From positions 1-64,000 of the forward strand of contig VGZA01000030.1 in assembly GCA_016872775.1 (NCBI GenBank): 64,000 nt of DNA. The letters are read 5' to 3'. The number at the start of each line of letters is the position of its first letter. The first letter of the stretch is position 1. The notes below the pieces were generated by a model that did no database searches, was not told the origin of the DNA, and saw only the letters and a program-made list of their open reading frames with translations. Both the position numbers and the translations under genes were made by a program. Below are positions 1-7,755 of the stretch, in pieces. This stretch comes from Planctomycetota bacterium. Its GTDB lineage: Bacteria; Planctomycetota; Planctomycetia; Pirellulales; Pirellulaceae.

Positions 1-175
1 GACGCCAACGGTAGTAGGTCTGCTCCGTGATCTGGAGTGCCTTGCAGACCTCCGGCACCTTCTGCCCCTTGCCCAACGCCACGTCCGCGTGACGCAGCTT
101 CTCGATGATCTGGTCCGTCGTATGTCTATCTCGAAAGAATCCTTTCCGGGCTACGCCCGGATGCGATTCTCTCAT
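1..175 (-). CDS. IS3-family transposase OrfA, N-terminal part (runs off the window)
   Basis: The minus-strand frame opens with ATG at 175 and stays open to base 1. It contains TTDQIIEKLRHADVAL followed by GKGQKVPEVCKALQITEQTY and YRWR. This is the helix-turn-helix of IS3-type OrfA proteins, which binds the ends of the insertion sequence and is normally joined to the OrfB integrase domain by programmed frameshifting. Only about 58 residues are inside the window. The first 15 residues are unlike usual IS3 starts, so the true start could be slightly downstream. Whether the element is intact cannot be seen. Family assignment is secure; activity is unknown. Confidence 0.75.
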   Translation of the reverse strand, partial: MRESHPGVARKGFFRDRHTTDQIIEKLRHADVALGKGQKVPEVCKALQITEQTYYRWR

Positions 176-521
176 CCAGAATGGACCAATTTCAGGGGGG
201 AAGGCCAATGAGCGGTCAAATCTTCAGAAGATGCAGGCGGGTGTAGCGCGAATGACGAAGGGACGTCGATCGCGGGTGATTCCGATTCATCGCCACCTGC
301 GGCACAGCGATGTGAAACGGCGGATGGCGCAAATCGAATTCCTTCCTGCTGAGGATGAGCGTCGCTCAGTCGAAGGATCCACGAACTCGGCGCTCACAAA
401 TATCGATTGCGACATTGCTGAAAAAAGGAGGAAGTCCCGCCCAACGGCTCCGATCAATGGCTCGCGATCACCGGATTATCCACACCGCTGGGCTTCATCG
501 CGAGTCCATTGCATCGGGTTG
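176..521. other. Gene-free stretch beside the IS3 gene
   Basis: I see no supportable gene. Bases about 185-230 read, on the minus strand, as a pyrimidine-rich run followed by CTGAAATTGGTCC just upstream of the transposase start, which is typical of the left end of IS3 elements. The IS boundary is therefore probably between 190 and 240. Overlapping plus-strand reading frames here have no recognisable domain and arginine/serine-rich low-information composition. Confidence 0.4.
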
Positions 522-881
522 TTATGCGTCGGGCGACAGGCGCAGAGCGTCAGGCTCGGGCAGCGCCTTGGGGGCATCGCCTCCTAACCCGTAGACCTCC
601 AGCCCGCTCAATATTCCATCTTTCTCGTACACGAAGATGCCGCTCAAGGACTCTCCGCTTCCAAAATAGAAATCAGCTATTGGGTGAACCCCCGGGGGTG
701 CTTCAGGCATGCCTCGAATGCGAAAATTGATGCTCGCACAACCGCACGGACACCGCCAAGGCGTGACCTCGGCGAGTTCGAGTTGCGGTAGAAAAGCCGC
801 CGCCTCAGGGGCGCCATGTTCGAGCATCCAGCGCACGAGGTGACGTTCGGCGTCAGTCAGACTGCGGTTACCTTCGGTCAT
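522..881 (-). CDS. Conserved hypothetical protein (119 aa)
   Basis: I do not recognise a named domain. The protein is compact and acidic, with a helical N-terminus (LTDAERHLVRWMLEHGAPEA), a CPCGCASINF motif that could hold a metal or disulfide, and an aromatic beta-strand-rich second half ending in a short proline-rich tail. The amino-acid composition is that of a real globular protein. The start at 881 (MTEGNRSL) is preferred; an in-frame ATG at 911 would add ten residues that look unrelated to the fold. It lies just outside the proposed left end of the integrative element and is not in an operon with anything visible. Confidence 0.6.
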   Translation of the reverse strand: MTEGNRSLTDAERHLVRWMLEHGAPEAAAFLPQLELAEVTPWRCPCGCASINFRIRGMPEAPPGVHPIADFYFGSGESLSGIFVYEKDGILSGLEVYGLGGDAPKALPEPDALRLSPDA

Positions 882-920
882 CGGTGAGCTAACCGCATAA
901 CAGTGCGACAAAAAGCTGAG

Positions 921-960
921 CGTATGTCCCAGTTTATGTCCCAGTTGACTGGGACATACG
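921..960. promoter_or_regulatory. Perfect palindrome with an extra direct half-site
   Basis: Bases 935-958 form TATGTCCCAGT-TG-ACTGGGACATA, perfect 11-bp arms with a 2-bp spacer. A further copy of the left arm (CGTATGTCCCAG) lies at 921-932, and it can also pair with the right arm over 12 bp. Two direct half-sites plus one inverted half-site is the layout of a repressor operator or a recombinase arm-site cluster. It sits about 60 bp outside the tRNA-Ser 3'-end copy at 1019. Function is inferred from symmetry only. Confidence 0.5.
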
Positions 961-1018
961 ATTGGCGATTTCGCAAAGCGTGAACTGAATTCAGTTTACG
1001 AAAATCGAATTGAAAAGA

Positions 1019-1041
1019 AGCGGAGAGGACAGGAACCGAAC
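1019..1041 (-). other. Candidate att site: copy of the tRNA-Ser 3' end
   Basis: Bases 1019-1034 (AGCGGAGAGGACAGGA) are identical to 9262-9277, the 3' end of the tRNA-Ser gene and its flank in the same orientation. After a 2-base mismatch, CGAAC also matches. Duplication of a tRNA 3' end is the classic footprint of a tyrosine-integrase element, and an integrase lies 1.4 kb inside. I infer that this is one end of an element whose other end is the intact tRNA. Confidence 0.6.
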
Positions 1042-1053
1042 AACCTACAAATT

Positions 1054-1073
1054 CCCTGGGAAAAACCGGGGTT
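1054..1073. repeat. Imperfect inverted repeat near the left att copy
   Basis: CCCTGG-GAAAAA-CCGGGG-TT has 6-bp arms with one mismatch. It resembles the perfect hairpin next to the tRNA (9235-9259) and a third relative at 9086-9103. It may be an integrase core or arm site, or a transcription terminator. Confidence 0.4.
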
Positions 1074-1250
1074 CTAAAATGAGGCGACGCAAAATCCGAC
1101 GCGCGCCGCAAAACACCCCGTGCGCTGCCTCTTGCATGATGCATGGCAAACTCCTGCGTTGTTGAACGTGGAAGCGTTGTGCCTCCATATAATTATTTGC
1201 CGCTCGACCTCCAACTTCGCGCGCTTCGATCAAAAGACAGGTGAGTGCTC

Positions 1251-1450
1251 TGACCCTGTATTTCGCTCAATGTGTAGTCTCAGCCGTCTTTGTGACCCTG
1301 TAATGAGTCCCACGTGGGGTCATATGTGACTGACGTGACCCTGTAATGTGTCCAATGTGGGGTCATATATGACTGGCGTGACCCTGTAATGTGTCCCATA
1401 TGACTTTTGAGACTACATGTATGACCCTAGATACGTGACCCTGTATTTCC
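1251..1450. repeat. Direct-repeat array with about 43-bp period upstream of the regulator gene
   Basis: The word TGACCCTGTA(A/T)T, or a close variant, starts at 1251, 1293, 1336, 1379, 1422 (TGACCCTAGA) and 1436. The first five are 42, 43, 43 and 43 bases apart, near four helical turns, so they lie on roughly one face of the DNA. The units at 1293 and 1336 also contain GGGGTCA, giving TGACCC...GGGTCA inverted repeats 30 bp long; the 1293 unit has CCCACGTGGG at its centre. The last copy ends about 55 bp before the ATG at 1504. This looks like a multi-site operator, recombination enhancer or iteron array. Confidence 0.65.
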
Positions 1451-1503
1451 CGAACAATTGCCTCGCGATCGAAACACACCAGCGAGCCAATAGAGGAAAT
1501 CAC

Positions 1504-2022
1504 ATGAGCACGACCAAGAGCAACCGACCAACCGAACGCAACATCGCCAAATGGATCTCGTCTCGAGCCCGACGCATGGGCTTTCGAGGTCACGACATCG
1601 AAGACGTCCAGCAGCAGATCATGTTGGTCCTGATGGATTTCCAGCTCGATGCTGAGAAAGCCAATGGGGCATCAAGCCAAACAGCCATTACATCCGTGAT
1701 CGATCGACAGCTCCGATTCATGCGACGCACGCGACTGCGATACAGCGACCGGGTCTCCGGAAGCGAGAACCTGCCAAGCGATGTCGTGGATGGATCGTAC
1801 GGTGTGGATTCACCCAAGCAGGTCAACATGTCCGAGGACCTAGCGATGGCACGATCGCAGCTTTCCCCTTTGGCGCAGAGCATCTGTGATGCCCTCTCGG
1901 ATGGCCAATCGATCAACGAGATCGCACGAACGATGGGGCTTAGCTGGCACACGATTCACAAGCATGTTGATGCGATTCGCGAATGTTTCGCATCGTTTGG
2001 ATTAAGCGACATGGCCACCTGA
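1504..2022 (+). CDS. Sigma-70/LuxR-like regulator of an integrative element
   Basis: This 172-residue protein has a sigma-region-2-like N-terminal half (IAKWISSRARRMGFRGHDIEDVQQQIML; positions about 12-40) and a C-terminal helix-turn-helix (INEIARTMGLSWHTIHKHV, about 135-155) like region 4 or LuxR domains. Such short sigma-like proteins often accompany integrases in planctomycete mobile elements. The ATG at 1504 is preceded by AGAGGAAAT, a good ribosome site; the longer reading frame from 1417 runs back into the repeat array. It is first in a plus-strand series with the excisionase-like and integrase genes. The array upstream suggests strong regulation, possibly by itself. True sigma activity is unproven. 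Confidence 0.7.
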   Translation: MSTTKSNRPTERNIAKWISSRARRMGFRGHDIEDVQQQIMLVLMDFQLDAEKANGASSQTAITSVIDRQLRFMRRTRLRYSDRVSGSENLPSDVVDGSYGVDSPKQVNMSEDLAMARSQLSPLAQSICDALSDGQSINEIARTMGLSWHTIHKHVDAIRECFASFGLSDMAT

Positions 2023-2180
2023 ACCAACGAAACCAACAACCTTTCCAAAGCGGTCGAAAGACTGCGAAAAGCGGCTGGACTTTCACCGGTAAGTGAGCCT
2101 CCTGTGTGCATCGGCATCTGGAGCTCACGAACCCGACGGACAACGAATACTTGGGTTTTTGAGAGAAAGCGAGATGACCA

Positions 2181-2420
2181 ATGGATAGTCACGAATCGAT
2201 CGCTCCGCTAGCGGTCAACGGCAAGGCGGCAGCGAAGATGCTCGGAGTTTCCGAGCGGATGTTTTGGGAGCTACGCAACCGCGGAGAAATCCCCCACATC
2301 AAGATCGGACGCCTGACGCGATTTGCGGTTTCAGACCTGAAGCAGTTCTTGGAACTCAAACGCTTGGAGACCGAAATAGACGAATCCGACGGGATCGATG
2401 AGCCACCAGATGAGGAATGA
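2181..2420 (+). CDS. Excisionase-like helix-turn-helix protein
   Basis: This 79-residue protein carries a MerR/excisionase-type winged HTH (VNGKAAAKMLGVSERMFWEL, then RNRGEIPHIKIGRLTRF; positions about 12-52), followed by an acidic tail. Proteins of this family bend DNA at att sites and steer tyrosine integrases toward excision. It ends 30 bp before the integrase start, so the two are very likely co-transcribed. The 158-bp gap from the regulator gene has no other convincing frame. Directionality factor is inferred from size, fold and position. Confidence 0.8.
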   Translation: MDSHESIAPLAVNGKAAAKMLGVSERMFWELRNRGEIPHIKIGRLTRFAVSDLKQFLELKRLETEIDESDGIDEPPDEE

Positions 2421-2450
2421 ATTACCCCATCCAACCTGGAGAAACATTAG

Positions 2451-3620
2451 ATGGCATCGATCACCACCGCCAATTCAGGCAGCAAACGAGCGCTCTTCTA
2501 CGACGAGACAAAAACCCGCCGCACTGTGTATCTTGGCAGGGTTTCGGATAAAGAGTCCGAGACGATTCGGCGACGTATCGAAGGGATTCTGAGCTCGAAG
2601 ATTCTCGGCAGTCCGATGGCCCAGGACGATGCGGCTTGGTTAGCCAAATCCCCGGCGCTGCGAGAAAAGCTCATCGCGGTGGGTTTGGTCGAACCAGAGC
2701 CGATTCCTGAGAAGGTAATTATCCCAACGCTCGATGCGTTCCTAGATGGCTACATCAAACGCCACGGCAAGAGTCGCAAGCCAGCCACGGTTGCGGTATG
2801 GAAACAGGTGGTTGCGAACCTCAAAGAATTCATGCCAGCGGGGATCAAGATCAATCAGATCACCGCGGGGCACTCGAAAGAGTTTCACGAGAAGCTCAAA
2901 GCTAGAGGGATGGCTACGACAACAATCCACAAACGGATCCAGTTCGCGAGGCAGTTCATGCACGATGCCGTAGATTGGAAGATCATCGACGAGAACCCTT
3001 TTTCCAAGGTTCGAACGCAGCGAAGTACCGTCAAAGTCAACGAGTTTGTGCCACGGGAAGTCGTCGACAAGCTGATGAAGAAGGCAAACCCAGTTTGGCA
3101 AGTGATCTTGGGCCTGAGTCGCTACGGCGGGCTTCGAACGCCCTCCGAGACGCTATCGCTACGTTGGGAGGACATCGATTGGGAAATGAACCGGATGAGT
3201 ATTCCAGAACCGAAAGTCGAGCATCACGAAGGTCGTGGCATTCGTAGCTGCCCGATCTTCCCGGAGTTGCGACCGATCCTCGACGATGCCTTCGAGATCT
3301 TCGGCGACAAGAGCGAGTATGTGGTCGCGGCTCCACAGTACCGTGCAGCAGCCAATACAGCGATGGGTTGGAAGAACTCGAACCTACGCACCGAGATGAC
3401 GCGACTGCTGCGCCGCGCCGGAGTCTCGGGTTGGCCCCGATTGTTCCATTCGATGCGGGCCAGCAGACAAACAGAACTGCAGCGCGGGTTCCCCTTGCAC
3501 GTGGTCTGTTCCTGGCTTGGCAACTCGCCTCGAATCGCACAGCAGAGTTATCTGCTGGTAACCGAGGATGATTTTGCTAAGGCGGCTGGGGCGAAGAAGG
3601 AAGGCAGGGGCGATGCGTGA
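2451..3620 (+). CDS. Tyrosine-type site-specific integrase
   Basis: The 389-residue protein has an SAM-like core-binding domain (about 90-190) and a C-terminal catalytic domain (about 200-380). Catalytic residues are visible: Arg229 in YGGLRTPSE, the His333/Arg336 pair in LFHSMRAS, and Tyr367 in QQSYLL. The usual LGH motif reads LGN, so the second histidine is replaced by asparagine or supplied by nearby His350 or Trp355. Such enzymes recombine att sites, commonly tRNA 3' ends, and a tRNA-Ser end copy lies at 1019. Length is full for the family. It probably moves the surrounding element. Confidence 0.9.
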   Translation: MASITTANSGSKRALFYDETKTRRTVYLGRVSDKESETIRRRIEGILSSKILGSPMAQDDAAWLAKSPALREKLIAVGLVEPEPIPEKVIIPTLDAFLDGYIKRHGKSRKPATVAVWKQVVANLKEFMPAGIKINQITAGHSKEFHEKLKARGMATTTIHKRIQFARQFMHDAVDWKIIDENPFSKVRTQRSTVKVNEFVPREVVDKLMKKANPVWQVILGLSRYGGLRTPSETLSLRWEDIDWEMNRMSIPEPKVEHHEGRGIRSCPIFPELRPILDDAFEIFGDKSEYVVAAPQYRAAANTAMGWKNSNLRTEMTRLLRRAGVSGWPRLFHSMRASRQTELQRGFPLHVVCSWLGNSPRIAQQSYLLVTEDDFAKAAGAKKEGRGDA

Positions 3621-3881
3621 CACCCATTCGTGCCCCCCCAATGGGCGCTCCCAATGGTGAAGTGCACTCCGCCTCGCCAATTCAGTTGAAAAAATAGTTA
3701 GCGTTCTGATGCGTGGGTGGCACTCGATTCTCGTTCCGCCAGCAGGAATCACTCGCGGATCAATGAATACCGGGCTCGGCTGGTGCTGTCTCGCCAGAAT
3801 AATCTCTGGATGCTCGTAAAGTTTGAACTGCTGGAAGAAAAACGGATTCAGTTTGACACCAGGATTCGCGGCGATGGCCGC

Positions 3882-4751
3882 CTATTGGCTGAGCAACACC
3901 GGCAGGTTGCCATTCCGCAACACCTCCAGAGCAATGTCTCCGAATACACGCCGCATCATCACTCCGCGCGCACTATTGCCCATTACAATCAGGTCGGCCC
4001 GCGATTGCCTGGCTTCCTTCAAAAGGAATTTTCTAGGAGAATCGAGGCTGAATTGACACTCGACCGAGTAGCCGTGACCGCGGCAATAGGCGGCGGCGTC
4101 ACTTAGCAGGCGTTCCCCCGTATCTTTCGATTTTCCGCACATGACAATCTTCAAGTGCGCGTCCGGCCACAGTCGCATTTGCACAAATCGCTTCATTGCA
4201 TTGGCGGATTGGATCGAACCGCTATACGCGATCAGCGCGCGCGTGATCGCGCGATACTTGTCTGTGACGGCAAACAAGGGGGCAACGCCGGTGGCCACGA
4301 GGCGGACCAGGAATCTCTGTGGATCCGTACAAAGGAAGTCGTATTCAAGAACGCTCTTCAGCCCGAAAACAACCAGGTCGTGGTGGCAGGCCGACTCGAC
4401 AAGTGTTTCAAACGTTGCTTCTATTTTCTTCACGATAGGTCGCTGGTACAATCCCCATTTGTCGCAGGCGGCGTGGAAGGCGGCGACGGATTCCTCGATG
4501 AGGACTTTCGCTTTCGCTAACCGTTCTTGGTCTTCTAACACTTGTATCGGTGATTCGGCTGCGTCGTCGATGAAGTTAGACTCATCCAGGAGAGTCACGC
4601 CCGTGACTTCAGCTTGGTGACTCTGCGCAAGTTCGATGGCGCGCCGGATCGACGTGGGCGTGAAGGGGGTACCACCTAAGCCGACCAAAATCCGCTTGAT
4701 CGTTGTTTGGGGGCCGGTAATAACTTCGTCAAACAGAATCCGACTGATCAT
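3882..4751 (-). CDS. Tandem-domain universal stress protein
   Basis: The protein (289 aa from the ATG at 4751) has two UspA folds. The first starts at IKRILVGLGGTPFTP; the second starts near YRAITRALIAYSG and ends with the ATP-loop-like stretch DLIVMGNSARGVMMRRVFGD and a terminal VLRNGNLPVLLSQ. USPs are cytoplasmic nucleotide-binding proteins of stress and often partner ion transporters. The ATG at 4751 overlaps the stop of the short USP fragment upstream (ATGA), which suggests coupled translation; an in-frame codon at 4775 would add eight residues. It is last in a minus-strand run after SulP, so it may tune that transporter. Confidence 0.85.
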   Translation of the reverse strand: MISRILFDEVITGPQTTIKRILVGLGGTPFTPTSIRRAIELAQSHQAEVTGVTLLDESNFIDDAAESPIQVLEDQERLAKAKVLIEESVAAFHAACDKWGLYQRPIVKKIEATFETLVESACHHDLVVFGLKSVLEYDFLCTDPQRFLVRLVATGVAPLFAVTDKYRAITRALIAYSGSIQSANAMKRFVQMRLWPDAHLKIVMCGKSKDTGERLLSDAAAYCRGHGYSVECQFSLDSPRKFLLKEARQSRADLIVMGNSARGVMMRRVFGDIALEVLRNGNLPVLLSQ

Positions 4752-4873
4752 CGCCTGAACTCTAACTGCGGGCAAATTCGGTCAACCCGTGTGAAGATCT
4801 CCGCGTAGCGGATTAACCCGGCATCGAGCTCGGTGCGGCTCAGCGCCACCGTAAGGCGTCGGTATCGGTGCAT
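4748..4873 (-). pseudogene. N-terminal remnant of a second universal stress protein (41 aa)
   Basis: A short frame encodes MHRYRRLTVALSRTELDAGL followed by IRYAEIFTRV and a brief tail. This matches the first strand and helix of USP proteins, which start with a YxRLLVALSRTE-like motif. A complete domain would be about 140 residues, so at least 70% is missing. It still has a strong ribosome site (GAAGGAG, 7 bp before the ATG), and its TGA overlaps the ATG of the intact USP by 4 bases. It may survive as a translated leader feeding ribosomes into the next gene. Confidence 0.65.
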
Positions 4874-4965
4874 AAAGAGTCTCCTTCCGAATTGTGAAAC
4901 ACGCGGGTCACTTAGCTGTTGCGACGGCGTCTTGATCGGCGCCTTCGGTTGCCGGCGGCAAATTC

Positions 4966-6495
4966 TTAGCTTGCTTCAGTTTCAGCCCCAGGTTTGTCCA
5001 GCTTTTTGTGGAGTACACCCCAGATGACCATCGCCGAAAGCACACCCTCCAAGAAGCCGAAAAGAATCACGGTGATCGCGGTATAGATCATCAGAAATGC
5101 ATGAAACCGGTTGTCGTTCCAGATTTTCTTGATCTCCACGGGTTTGACCATGTTGAAAGCGACCCACAACAGGATGCCGCCGATGCACGCCATGGGGATC
5201 ATCTCCAGGTAACTCGCCAGAAAATAAACCAGCAGCAACTTGAGGACGGACTTCAAGATCTCGGCCAGCGGCGTCATTCCGCCCACCTGCACCTTGGTCG
5301 CGGTGCGGGCCAGAGCTCCCGATAGCGGCATCCCGTGCAGGAGCGGCACGAAAAATTGGACGAGCCCTTGACCCCAAAATTCCTTGTCTGGGTCGTAAGG
5401 CGTGCCCTTGTTATCCGCCAGACGGTCCGCCATGCGTGCACATAGCACGCCCTCGAATCCGCAGACGAAGGCAAACGCGAATGAGTAGAAGATGAATTCG
5501 GCCAGAGACTTCAGATCCCACGATGGCAACGTAGGCGAGGAGACCATCAGGAAGTCGGTAGGAATGGCCCCATACTTCGTTTTGATCAACGTCAGGCCTG
5601 AATTTGCATGGTGTACCGCGGCATTCTGGTAGATCCTCAATTGGTCTTTCGTGAGGACCGTCGCGAGTTCGGCTACGAGTAGGTCCTGCGTCCGATACTC
5701 CTTGTCTTTTAAGGCGTTGAGGTTCGACACAACCGCTTCCGGAACCTTCTCCGCACGCATCGACTCCAACGATCTGTCGGTGAGTTTGAATCCTGCGGTA
5801 TTCGAAAAAACAGTGGCGGACAGCAGGGTGGTGACGCCAATGGCGATCAGCGGCGCAGGGATGAAGATCGACACCTTCAACAGGTAGCGAGTTATAAAGA
5901 AGGTTAGCCCTGCTAAGGATAGTGCTACCCAACTGAAATGAGACAGATTGGCACCGATGATCTGTAACTTTGACAGGACGTCGCCGTGAACGTTCGCTTT
6001 CAGCCCCAGGATCTCGCCGATTTGCGTCAGTCCGATAACAACCGCAATGCCGACGCTGAAGCCGACGACAATGGAATGTGGAACCAGGTTGCCGAACCTG
6101 CCCCAGCCAAGCAGGCCCACCAGCATCAGGATCAGGCCCGAACCCATGCAGATCAGCACCATGTAGCCGTGTCCGGCGTAGGGATCCTCGGGAGTGGCAT
6201 GGGCGGCCATGAGACCAGCGACCACGGGAATCAACGCGGCCACTGGCCCATAGGTATTGTACTTCGAGCCTCCGAACAGCCCGCCGACGATGCCAGCGAC
6301 GGCGCCTGCCACAATACCGTGTTCCGGCCGCAGGCCCGCAGCGATGGCGAAGCCCATCGCCATCGGAATCGCCATCATGGCGACAATCAAGCTCGCACTG
6401 ACGTCGCGCCAGACGACCCAACGCCAGCTTTCGCGGGTTATATCTTCATAACGGGCGTCAAACGGATTGAGAAAAAGTTTTAGCCGTTCCCACAT
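4966..6495 (-). CDS. SulP-family anion (bicarbonate/sulfate) transporter
   Basis: The protein has about 509 residues and many hydrophobic helices. It shows SulP core features: AMGFAIAAGLRPEHGIVAGA, YNTYGPVAALIPVVAG and, near the C-terminus, PLLHGMPLSGALARTATKVQ. It ends after the membrane domain and has no STAS domain, unlike many SulP proteins. There is an unusual soluble insertion of about 70 residues at about 250-330. The ATG at 6495 follows AAAGGACAGAACA, a good ribosome site; the longer frame from 6672 is arginine-rich and unlikely. A carbonic-anhydrase fragment and USP genes on the same strand make bicarbonate a likelier substrate than sulfate, but this is inference. Confidence 0.88.
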   Translation of the reverse strand: MWERLKLFLNPFDARYEDITRESWRWVVWRDVSASLIVAMMAIPMAMGFAIAAGLRPEHGIVAGAVAGIVGGLFGGSKYNTYGPVAALIPVVAGLMAAHATPEDPYAGHGYMVLICMGSGLILMLVGLLGWGRFGNLVPHSIVVGFSVGIAVVIGLTQIGEILGLKANVHGDVLSKLQIIGANLSHFSWVALSLAGLTFFITRYLLKVSIFIPAPLIAIGVTTLLSATVFSNTAGFKLTDRSLESMRAEKVPEAVVSNLNALKDKEYRTQDLLVAELATVLTKDQLRIYQNAAVHHANSGLTLIKTKYGAIPTDFLMVSSPTLPSWDLKSLAEFIFYSFAFAFVCGFEGVLCARMADRLADNKGTPYDPDKEFWGQGLVQFFVPLLHGMPLSGALARTATKVQVGGMTPLAEILKSVLKLLLVYFLASYLEMIPMACIGGILLWVAFNMVKPVEIKKIWNDNRFHAFLMIYTAITVILFGFLEGVLSAMVIWGVLHKKLDKPGAETEAS

Positions 6496-6805
6496 TGTTC
6501 TGTCCTTTCGCACATCCATAAGACGCGTTAGTAACCTGGCAATCTCTACCCAACAAGCGAAGCGTCCGATGAGTGGTCGTAGGCAGGACTCACGTAGCGG
6601 CCGCGGTATGTGACACTCTCTCCGTCGACGTTTATGCACCTCACCGGGACGCTTTGGCGCACGGTTATCCAAATGGGCAGGCCTTCCAGGAACGGGGCGA
6701 GGGAAGCCGAGAAGCTATGGGTTCTGCTCAAGTAATAGTGGTCACTCATCAGGATGATCTCTGTGAACTTTTCCAAGGTGCTTTTTGCAATTCGTCGTCC
6801 AGGAA
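6496..6805. other. Spacer between the NTF2-like gene and SulP
   Basis: No gene is supported. A 76-codon minus-strand frame at 6546-6776 has no recognisable domain or good ribosome site. The SulP promoter or leader is expected here, with its Shine-Dalgarno sequence at about 6500-6508. Confidence 0.35.
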
Positions 6806-7321
6806 CTAAGGTGTGTAAGGCAAAGAGGAGTGATGAAGAACGATACGCAACGCTCCACCTTTTCTCTTATAACCCCAGCTCTTATCGACTGTTGTCTCTT
6901 TGCCGTGCCTGTCCGTAAAAGTGACCGAACCCATCCACATGGCTAAATCACCGTCAATAAAACACTCGCCGGCATTCGATGTGACATCAACCCACCCCTT
7001 CAAGGCAAAACCTGTGTCGGGGTATTTGCAATTTTCTCCCACGAAGTAAGAGAGTGCGCCTTCGTAGTCAGTACGGAAGGTTTTTGCTCCATACGCCAGA
7101 GTCGGTTTGAACAAAACCTTTCTCTCTTTTTCATCAAGGTTAAATCCGTAAATTTCGTCCAGCAACTTCTCAGCTAGATCCACCGCGGCTTTAATTCCTC
7201 GGGTATGGTACGCCTTGGAAATTGCGACCAATCGCTTGCCCCAGTCGTCCCGTGCTTCTTTCAATTCCGCTTCAGTGATCGGCTTTGCTTCAGTGCTCGG
7301 CATCGATTTTTTTTTCGCCAT
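6806..7321 (-). CDS. NTF2/SnoaL-like domain protein
   Basis: This 171-residue protein has a lysine-rich start and then one cone-shaped NTF2-like domain (about 20-171). It carries the family signatures KAYHTRGIKAAVDLAEKLLD, LFKPTLAYGAKTFR, EGALSYFVG and the C-terminal LHHSSLPY. Relatives are often labelled phosphoribosyl-AMP cyclohydrolase in databases, but nothing here resembles HisI zinc-binding motifs, so that name should not be used. There is no signal peptide. It lies between a carbonic-anhydrase fragment and SulP on the same strand. Its ligand is unknown; oligomerisation or small-molecule binding is typical of the fold. Confidence 0.75.
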   Translation of the reverse strand: MAKKKSMPSTEAKPITEAELKEARDDWGKRLVAISKAYHTRGIKAAVDLAEKLLDEIYGFNLDEKERKVLFKPTLAYGAKTFRTDYEGALSYFVGENCKYPDTGFALKGWVDVTSNAGECFIDGDLAMWMGSVTFTDRHGKETTVDKSWGYKRKGGALRIVLHHSSLPYTP

Positions 7322-7369
7322 ATTGAAACCTCATCTTTGTTGATTTTGATTTGAAAGTACAACCGCTCT

Positions 7370-7534
7370 TTATCGGATTTTGGACGTGCAAAGAATCACC
7401 ACGCATCCCCTTCGCTTCAGCAGGTTGCGGTGCGCCCGCAGGTTCTGGACAAAGCGCTCGTTGCCTTCCTTGAGAAATTGCACCGCCTTGGCTGGGGAAG
7501 TCGTTGCCTGGGTTTCGGAAGTGTGTGTTCTCAT
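7370..7534 (-). pseudogene. Beta-carbonic anhydrase N-terminal remnant (54 aa)
   Basis: From ATG 7534 the minus strand reads MRTHTSETQATTSPAKAVQF and continues LKEGNERFVQNLRAHRNLL. This is the characteristic N-terminus of beta-carbonic anhydrases. About 40 residues in, the match ends, and a short unrelated tail (containing VVILC) leads to a stop at 7370. All zinc ligands of the enzyme (Cys, Asp, His, Cys) are lost, so it cannot be active. It lies upstream of the SulP gene on the same strand, which suggests that a bicarbonate-uptake cluster once stood here. Confidence 0.65.
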
Positions 7535-7755
7535 GGTTTTTAACAAAGGTTGCGGTGTGGTCGTTAGTGTCCCGAAAAAAACAAGAGAGGGCGCCTTCGC
7601 TATGAGGGCAAGCCATTTGAGGTTCCATCAGCAACCAAGCGCCGACATCGGGTCAGCGCGCTTTGCACAATAGTCTGTTGCCCGCTGAGGACGCACTGAA
7701 CCGATAGTTCGACAGTCGCACTCAGTACACGACAGCGCAATAGACGCCGTGGAAA

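Noticed and set aside
105-587. Plus-strand open frame of 160 codons
   Set aside because: Arginine/serine-rich, no domain, and it overlaps the IS3 end and the better-supported minus-strand gene at 522-881.
6546-6776. 76-codon minus-strand frame upstream of SulP
   Set aside because: No ribosome site, domain or composition that supports a protein.
6806-7321. Phosphoribosyl-AMP cyclohydrolase name for the NTF2-like protein
   Set aside because: The sequence lacks HisI metal-binding motifs and matches an NTF2-like fold; the database name is probably a propagated error.
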